Assembly: GCA_030951065.1 (NCBI GenBank)
Contig: JAUZQH010000185.1
Coordinates: forward strand, 1-21,453
DNA length: 21,453 nucleotides
Origin: Mariprofundus sp.
GTDB taxonomy: Bacteria; Pseudomonadota; Zetaproteobacteria; Mariprofundales; Mariprofundaceae
Direction: 5' to 3'
Below are positions 16,008 through 21,453 of the stretch, one piece after another. The first letter of the stretch is position 1, and each line of letters starts with the position of its first letter. A program made the translations under genes and the position numbers. Under the pieces are notes generated by a model, which did no database searches, was not told the origin of the DNA, and saw only the letters and a list, made by a program, of their open reading frames with translations.

Positions 16008-16499
16008 TTAACGGGTGACAATATCACCACGGCGATTCTGAGCCCAGCAGGCTTCGCCAGATCCCTGGCATACCGGACGTTCTTCACCAAATGATACCGT
16101 ATCTACGCGACTGGCACTCACGCCTCGAGAACTCAGGTAATCACGGATACTATCGGCACGACGCTGACCCAGAGCCAGGTTATACTCACGGCTACCGCGT
16201 TCGTCGCAGTTTCCTTCAATAGTAATATTGATACTTGCATTGGCATTCAACCATTCAGCATATCCATCCAGCGTAGCGCGAGCAGCTGCATCCAGGTCTG
16301 AACTGTCAAAGGCAAAGTACACTGAATTCGATGATGGTTTCTGAGCTTTGGCTGTGTCCACAGGGTTAACCGTCTGAGCCTGGGCCGGTTTGGATGATGT
16401 ATCTGTAACTTCAACTTTCTTGGAACATCCGGCAAACAGCATTGCTGCTGATACCATAGCAATCAAGAGAACTTGCTTGGTTGTACGTGTTGCTTCCAT
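16008..16499 (-). CDS. pal: Peptidoglycan-associated lipoprotein Pal
   Basis: Pal is an outer-membrane lipoprotein that binds peptidoglycan and TolB. The 163-residue protein has a signal peptide with lipobox LFAGC and acylated Cys25, a polar linker, then an OmpA-like domain (about 58-160). That domain contains VYFAFDSSDLDAAARATLDGYAEWL, IEGNCDERGSREYNLALGQRRADSIRDYL and VSFGEERPVC. The start is the ATG giving MEATRTTKQVLL, because AGGGAGG lies 5 bases upstream; an earlier in-frame codon is not supported. A predicted promoter lies at 16546-16573, so pal-cpoB can be transcribed separately from tolB. The gap to tolB is 314 bases. Confidence 0.96.
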   Translation of the reverse strand: MEATRTTKQVLLIAMVSAAMLFAGCSKKVEVTDTSSKPAQAQTVNPVDTAKAQKPSSNSVYFAFDSSDLDAAARATLDGYAEWLNANASINITIEGNCDERGSREYNLALGQRRADSIRDYLSSRGVSASRVDTVSFGEERPVCQGSGEACWAQNRRGDIVTR

Positions 16500-16813
16500 A
16501 TTTCCTCCCTTTGTGCATCTAGTTTCGTGCATCTGATTGAGACGTATTGTGACACCTGTATGCTTTCAGTCAACCATCTAACGTAACTTTTTATCTTTTT
16601 TATCTTTTACACTCCGGCTTCAATCTGTGTTATGCGCAAATGATGCTTCACCGATACCTGTTTACTTCGTTCAATGACCCTGTCTGGCGCTTTATGGCTG
16701 TAATTCCAATTCACATGATATGATTGAGAACAGCTGATTTATTACAGAATGCAAATAAAATAAGGCGCACGGAAGCACTGGCACATCAGCGTTTCATCAA
16801 GGCATGATACGAA
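16500..16813. other. tolB-pal intergenic region (no gene seen)
   Basis: This 314-base gap holds no open reading frame with a ribosome site. The pal half contains the predicted promoter, the A-rich tract and two copies of AGATGCAC on the minus strand (16513-16521 and 16527-16535) in the pal leader. The tolB half (16610-16813) is AT-rich and shows no hairpin with a T run, so I cannot name a tolB terminator. Confidence 0.6.
16546..16573 (-). promoter_or_regulatory. Predicted sigma-70-type promoter for pal
   Basis: On the minus strand TTGACT (16568-16573, 5 of 6) and CACAAT (16546-16551, 4 of 6) are 16 bases apart. An A-rich tract, two copies of AAAGATAAAA-like sequence, lies 15 to 35 bases further upstream (16588-16608) and resembles an UP element. 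The predicted leader to the pal ATG is about 40 bases. Confidence 0.5.
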
Positions 16814-18079
16814 TTAATGACGTGACCAGGCAGGGTCCGAAGCATCAATAGCCGGCGACGTGATCGGTTCCGACTTGCCACCCCAGCTGGGTACGCGGTA
16901 GATACGGCGAATATTATGTTCTTCAGCGGAATAGAGCAGCATCTGTCCGTTGGGTGACCATGATGGTGATTCAATGCGTTTGCCGGTGGCCAGGTAACGG
17001 ATATCCGAACCGTCCGGACGCACGGTTGCCACTGCAAAAGACCAGCTTTTTAACGAAATCATTGCAATCCGGTCACCTGTTGGAGACCACACAGGCGATG
17101 TATTATAATTTCCCGTTGTGCTAACCAGTTCAACCTTGCCGCCTGATAACGCTTTGCGATATATCTGTGGCTTGCCACTTCGATTACTGACAAACGCAAG
17201 CCATTTGCCATCGGGAGACCAGGTTGGGGTCGTATCGATACCCTTGTTGTGAGTGAACTGCCGCCATGTGTTGTTTTTAATATCATATATATGAATCTCG
17301 CTATTGCCTGTATACGACAATGTGGCCGCAATATAGTGACCATCAGGCGAAAATTCGGGCGTACTGTTCAGTCCTTTAAAATCACCGAATGCGGTTCTTT
17401 TACCGCTGGTTAAATCAAAAAACTCCAGCCGCGGATGGTTGCCGACATATGTGTTCAATGCCACCAGGCGACCATCAGGAGACCAGTCCGGTGATAGCAA
17501 CAGCGTAAAGTTTTTGCCTATGCTTTGTCGATTGGCGCCATCCTGATCCATATAAACCAGATCCGATGAATCCCCCTGCTTCTTAACGTAAAGCAGGTGG
17601 CTGGTAAAATAACCGGGAATTCCAAGAGAAGCCCTGTAAATCTGGTTGGCAACACGATGGGCCAATATACGCATCCCCGATTTGGAACCTTCGACAGTCA
17701 GTGAAATCAGCTGTTTGTTTCTGAATGGATCATGTACCTGGATATCAACCAACACCCTCGTATCAGATGTGCGCAGATGACACAGCGCCAGAATATCGGT
17801 GCCGATAATGCGCCAGTCGCCATAGTCGATCTGTTTCCGGCTGTCTTCGGGGGAAGCAATGAATGCCATCGGATCAATGGTTTTGAATGACTGGCTGGAT
17901 GACAAATCATTTTCGATCACCTGATACAGCATACGCCGGTCCGCATCAGCGGCATTGTCTGTATCAACCACCAGGGCCAGCTGAAGCGGCCGATAATCAG
18001 ACTGATAAATATCAAATTCGGCTGCAAATACCTGCACGGATGTTAAGAAAAAGAACAGAAAATAGGCTATCAATCGCAT
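16814..18079 (-). CDS. tolB: Tol-Pal system beta-propeller protein TolB
   Basis: TolB is a periplasmic protein that binds Pal and is displaced by TolA during envelope constriction. The 421-residue protein has a signal peptide (MRLIAYFLFFFLTSVQVFAA, cleavage near residue 20). An N-terminal TolB domain follows (about 21-150), then a six-bladed propeller with repeated SPDG-type strands: LSPDWSPDGRLVALNT, STPEFSPDGHYIAAT, TTPTWSPDGKWLAFVSN, TSPVWSPTGDRIAMIS, ESPSWSPNGQMLLYS and DPAWSRH. The length fits the family. The ATG has only a weak site (AGAAAGC). A 54-codon frame ends 9 bases upstream in the same direction. The usual upstream genes tolQ, tolR and tolA are not in this window. Confidence 0.97.
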   Translation of the reverse strand: MRLIAYFLFFFLTSVQVFAAEFDIYQSDYRPLQLALVVDTDNAADADRRMLYQVIENDLSSSQSFKTIDPMAFIASPEDSRKQIDYGDWRIIGTDILALCHLRTSDTRVLVDIQVHDPFRNKQLISLTVEGSKSGMRILAHRVANQIYRASLGIPGYFTSHLLYVKKQGDSSDLVYMDQDGANRQSIGKNFTLLLSPDWSPDGRLVALNTYVGNHPRLEFFDLTSGKRTAFGDFKGLNSTPEFSPDGHYIAATLSYTGNSEIHIYDIKNNTWRQFTHNKGIDTTPTWSPDGKWLAFVSNRSGKPQIYRKALSGGKVELVSTTGNYNTSPVWSPTGDRIAMISLKSWSFAVATVRPDGSDIRYLATGKRIESPSWSPNGQMLLYSAEEHNIRRIYRVPSWGGKSEPITSPAIDASDPAWSRH

Positions 18080-18088
18080 GGCAGCTTT

Positions 18089-18253
18089 CTAACGCCAGTG
18101 AGCCTGCAAAACAAGATGAAAAACTGATTTATTGTTATCCTGCCAAAAATCAGCTCCCTCAGGCCAACGCATCGTTTTTTCCCGCCTGTAAAACAAACCG
18201 GACGAAGCCCTGTATTCCAGCTGATTACGGCGCTGCGTGATTTCAATGTCCAT
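18089..18253 (-). CDS. Small unrecognised reading frame (54 aa) directly upstream of tolB
   Basis: An ATG with GGGG immediately before it opens a 54-codon frame. It starts MDIEITQRRNQLEYRASSG, carries REKTMRWPEGADFWQ in the middle and ends KSVFHLVLQAHWR. It stops 9 bases before tolB. I do not recognise the family. The alternating hydrophobic end with aromatic residues resembles the last strand of an outer-membrane beta-barrel, and the position is where tolA would normally end. It could be a small gene, the remnant of a larger one, or a chance frame: upstream the frame stays open only a further 20 codons or so before TAA. There is no good ribosome site. It lies in the divergent region shared with the promoter of the gene at 18307. 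Confidence 0.3.
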   Translation of the reverse strand: MDIEITQRRNQLEYRASSGLFYRREKTMRWPEGADFWQDNNKSVFHLVLQAHWR

Positions 18254-18306
18254 CCCCGTTAGGCTTTCGGCGCTGTTCGAAATTACTGAGATAAAGGGTT
18301 TTATTT

Positions 18307-18825
18307 ATGCACATTGAATTCACATTCGCTCCCTGGGGCATGACTTATGCTGCGCTGATGTATGTCATCGGCAATAGCATATGGACAAATCACGCCGTCC
18401 GCAAAAAACCGTGGCTGGGCTGGGTGCTTTGGTTCACTTCGGCTCTGCTTGTTATTATTATCGGTGCAATACTCGAACTGCGATTAAGCGGCAATGATGC
18501 AAGCATCTGGACGCTGCTCACATCGGTTAATTTTGAAAACCACTGGATTATTTTGACCCTCTATGCACTGCTTTCTGTTCCGGGTGCGGCCAGCGTGCTG
18601 TTCCGGCAGAGCCTGAACTGGACACGGTTGAGCGTCATCACTGTGGCACTGATTGTATTGATTCCGCTGGGCATGCAACTGCATGATCCGAATGATCCGA
18701 AGCTGTTTCTGAGTCTGGGGATTACACTGGCGGCCTGCGGCCTGATCTGGTTATGGTCGGTTTTGCTCGATTGTGAACCGGATCATCACCGGAAAACCGT
18801 ACCCCTTGCCGAGGCGGATGAATGA
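18307..18825 (+). CDS. Hypothetical inner-membrane protein, about five membrane helices
   Basis: I do not recognise the family of this 172-residue protein. Hydrophobic segments lie at about 10-28, 37-58, 76-99, 106-124 and 131-152. Short polar loops separate them ([30 protein letters not shown]), and the end is charged ([18 protein letters not shown]). No catalytic or metal-binding motif stands out. AAAGGG lies 8 bases before the ATG. The stop overlaps the argB start as ATGA, so it is the first gene of a plus-strand operon with argB. That does not by itself imply a role in arginine synthesis. Confidence 0.85.
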   Translation: MHIEFTFAPWGMTYAALMYVIGNSIWTNHAVRKKPWLGWVLWFTSALLVIIIGAILELRLSGNDASIWTLLTSVNFENHWIILTLYALLSVPGAASVLFRQSLNWTRLSVITVALIVLIPLGMQLHDPNDPKLFLSLGITLAACGLIWLWSVLLDCEPDHHRKTVPLAEADE

Positions 18826-19709
18826 AACATTCTGGAGCCATAGCCGGAACACTGGTTGAAGCGCTTCCCTATCTGCAACGGTTCGCCGATCAAACCATTG
18901 TCATCAAATATGGCGGCAATGCCATGGTCGAAGATGAACTGAAATCCAGTTTTGCCACCGATATCACACTGCTCAAACAGGTCGGTATCAATCCGGTGGT
19001 CGTACATGGCGGCGGCCCGCAAATCGGCCGGTATCTGGCCAAAATCGGCAAGGAAGCGAAGTTCATTGATGGCATGCGCGTAACCGACAGTGAAACAATG
19101 GATGTGGTTGAAATGGTACTGGCCGGACTGGTGAACAAGGAAATTGTCGGCAATATCAACAAGGCCGGTGGTAAAGCTGTCGGCCTGTCCGGCAAGGACG
19201 GCGGCCTGATATGCGCGCGGAAAATGCACATTGAAAAAAATGCCCCGGAACTGGATGTGCCTGAAATCATCGATCTCGGCCACGTCGGTAAAGTGCATGC
19301 GATTAACACTGAAATTCTCAAAGTACTGGAAGATGATCGTTTTGTGCCGGTGATTGCACCTGTCGGCTATCACAAGAGCGAAGGGGTGAGTTATAATATC
19401 AATGCAGATCTGGTAGCCGGTGCCATTGCAGCCGCTCTCGGCGCAGCCAAATTGATTTTACTGACCGATGTGACCGGTGTGCTCGATCAGGACAAACAGC
19501 TGTGTTCCCGGCTAAGTGCATCGACAACACGGGCCATGATTGATGACAGTACCATTGCCGGCGGCATGATTCCGAAAGCGCTTTGTTGTCTGGATGCTGT
19601 TGATGCAGGTGTTGGCCAGGCGCATATCATTGATGGCCGTGTCCCCCATGCGCTGCTACTGGAAATTTTTACCGATGAAGGTGTCGGTACCGTTTTCAGC
19701 AAGGATTAA
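18822..19709 (+). CDS. argB: Acetylglutamate kinase
   Basis: ArgB phosphorylates N-acetylglutamate, the second step of arginine synthesis. The 295-residue protein has [10 protein letters not shown] (26-35, phosphate-binding lysine), [10 protein letters not shown] (60-69), FIDGMRVTD (81-89), [43 protein letters not shown] and GGMIPK. The N-terminal extension ending EALPYLQRF before the first strand is characteristic of the arginine-inhibited hexameric type, so feedback control is likely (inference from family knowledge). The ATG overlaps the stop of the upstream membrane-protein gene by 4 bases. A 94-base gap follows before ilvC. Confidence 0.97.
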   Translation: MKHSGAIAGTLVEALPYLQRFADQTIVIKYGGNAMVEDELKSSFATDITLLKQVGINPVVVHGGGPQIGRYLAKIGKEAKFIDGMRVTDSETMDVVEMVLAGLVNKEIVGNINKAGGKAVGLSGKDGGLICARKMHIEKNAPELDVPEIIDLGHVGKVHAINTEILKVLEDDRFVPVIAPVGYHKSEGVSYNINADLVAGAIAAALGAAKLILLTDVTGVLDQDKQLCSRLSASTTRAMIDDSTIAGGMIPKALCCLDAVDAGVGQAHIIDGRVPHALLLEIFTDEGVGTVFSKD

Positions 19710-19800
19710 GCACGCCATGACAAAGGGATGAACATTGCCTGAAAAACGTATATGCTGCGCCCCCTTTTGATATCCAAATCAACAATGTACAGGAGAATAA

Positions 19801-20820
<1,020 letters not shown>

Positions 20821-20838
20821 TCAGCTTCATCCGATCAC

Positions 20839-20874
20839 AAAAAAGGAGGCTCCCGAAACGGAGCCTCCTTTTTT
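20839..20874. terminator. Bidirectional intrinsic terminator between ilvC and the convergent gene
   Basis: GGAGGCTCC (20845-20853) and GGAGCCTCC (20860-20868) form a perfect 9-bp GC-rich stem with the 6-base loop CGAAAC. Six A residues lie on the left and six T residues on the right, so it works for both strands. It sits 18 bases after ilvC and about 86 bases beyond the end of the convergent gene at 20960. Confidence 0.93.
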
Positions 20875-20959
20875 ATGCGCTTGCGACTTTCTATATATTC
20901 GTTGCGCGAGAATTCAATCAGTGCATGAATATATAATCGTAACCAACTGTTATAAATGA

Positions 20960-21259
20960 TTATTCAACTGACTCTGCAATCAGTTCTTTTTCATGTCCGG
21001 AATATTTGATGGTCACTGCATCACCGGGCGCAGGCATGGAACCCTGCATTTTCTCATCGGCTGTGAAACTGATGGGCCCGCCGGTCTGGGCATCACGAAT
21101 GGTGAAATGATTCCCGTCGACACTGAGTACCTGCCCCACATGCGTATTCGGACCGGCCGCATCACAGGCCATAGCCGGTGTCGATAGTGCCAGGCCACCG
21201 ATCAGCATCGCCGCCATGGACAGCTTTATTTGCATGCCTTTGTTCATTGAGTTTTTCAT
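20960..21259 (-). CDS. Small exported protein of unknown function
   Basis: I do not recognise the family of this 99-residue protein. A signal peptide covers about 1-31 (MQIKLSMAAMLIGGLALSTPAMA), with cleavage probable before Cys32. The mature part is about 68 residues with one cysteine at its start (CDAAGPNTHVGQVLSVD) and a predicted small beta domain (HFTIRDAQTGGPISFTA, PAPGDAVTIKYSG). The pattern suggests an OB- or barrel-like periplasmic domain. The lipobox match (AMAC) is poor, so lipidation is doubtful. GGAGG lies 7 bases before the ATG. It starts 27 bases after the stop of an upstream membrane-protein gene, so the two probably form an operon. Confidence 0.8.
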   Translation of the reverse strand: MKNSMNKGMQIKLSMAAMLIGGLALSTPAMACDAAGPNTHVGQVLSVDGNHFTIRDAQTGGPISFTADEKMQGSMPAPGDAVTIKYSGHEKELIAESVE

Positions 21260-21286
21260 TCCTTTGCCTCCGGTAAAAAATAAATG

Positions 21287-21453
21287 TCAGTCATCCGCCG
21301 CAGTGATCACAGTGAATGCATCCCTGTAATCCTTTTTCCGGCCAAGCCACAGCTTTGCAAAAAAGAATGAAACAGGTTTGAGCTTAATCAGTGCCAACAG
21401 CATGAGTATGCTTGAAATCCCCATGATCCACAGCGCACCCGAAAGCCCCTTGT
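21287..21453 (-). CDS. C-terminal end of a membrane protein (runs off right edge)
   Basis: The last 55 codons of a gene that starts beyond the window. One clear membrane helix (GALWIMGISSILMLLALIKL) is followed by a basic, partly aromatic tail (KPVSFFFAKLWLGRKKDYR) and the end TVITAADD. The orientation and the 27-base gap link it to the small exported protein downstream. The family cannot be named from this fragment. Confidence 0.6.
   Translation of the reverse strand, partial: KGLSGALWIMGISSILMLLALIKLKPVSFFFAKLWLGRKKDYRDAFTVITAADD

Noticed and set aside
18786..19373. A 195-codon minus-strand frame opposite argB
   Set aside because: argB on the plus strand has complete motifs; the antisense product is an artefact of codon bias.
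20882..20959. AT-rich stretch after the terminator with TATATA-like sequences
   Set aside because: Promoter-like hexamers are expected by chance in such sequence and no gene on the plus strand follows, so nothing is called.

Overview
The window looks like a chromosomal segment of a Gram-negative member of the Pseudomonadota. The evidence is a Tol-Pal envelope cluster, a Lol lipoprotein exporter, an RpoS-type sigma factor beside nlpD and pcm, IHF-alpha beside a MerR-type gene, and CCA-encoding tRNA genes. The gene orders resemble gamma-proteobacterial ones (pcm-yqaA-nlpD-rpoS, ihfA-merR-tRNA-Pro, tolB-pal-cpoB-queE-queC). A Zetaproteobacterium or another lineage close to Gammaproteobacteria is equally possible, and I cannot fix the genus by reading. 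I see no insertion sequence, phage gene, CRISPR array or obvious foreign island; most genes are core housekeeping genes.

Layout. All recognised genes from 1 to 18079 lie on the minus strand, so transcription runs right to left. From right to left these are: tolB, pal, cpoB, queE, queC (envelope integrity, then queuosine precursor synthesis); ndk, lysS, a two-CBS-domain protein, an ArsB/NhaD-type transporter, lolC, lolD (a tightly spaced run); ihfA, a MerR-type regulator, tRNA-Pro(GGG); pcm, a YqaA/DedA-type membrane protein, nlpD, rpoS, apt (stationary-phase and repair group, then purine salvage); tRNA-Arg(CCT), gyrA and the 5' part of serS, which leaves the window on the left. From 18307 to 20820 three genes run on the plus strand: a small membrane protein, argB and ilvC (amino-acid biosynthesis). 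They end at a strong bidirectional terminator. Beyond it a small exported protein and the tail of a membrane protein run on the minus strand off the right edge.

How the genes relate. Many neighbours overlap by 1 to 10 bases (serS/gyrA, apt/rpoS, nlpD/yqaA, merR/ihfA, lolD/lolC, transporter/CBS protein, queC/queE, argB/membrane protein), which implies translational coupling. The TolB, Pal and CpoB trio is complete, but tolQ, tolR and tolA are not upstream of tolB. Only one LolC/E-type permease accompanies LolD.

Points that deserve a second look: a tRNA-like relic ending in CCA just before tRNA-Arg; a queE gene whose essential N-terminus has no standard start codon; an NlpD-type protein that keeps all the zinc ligands that E. 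coli NlpD has lost; an unrecognised 54-codon reading frame directly upstream of tolB; and the CBS protein overlapping the transporter gene. I found no convincing wholly new multi-gene system.
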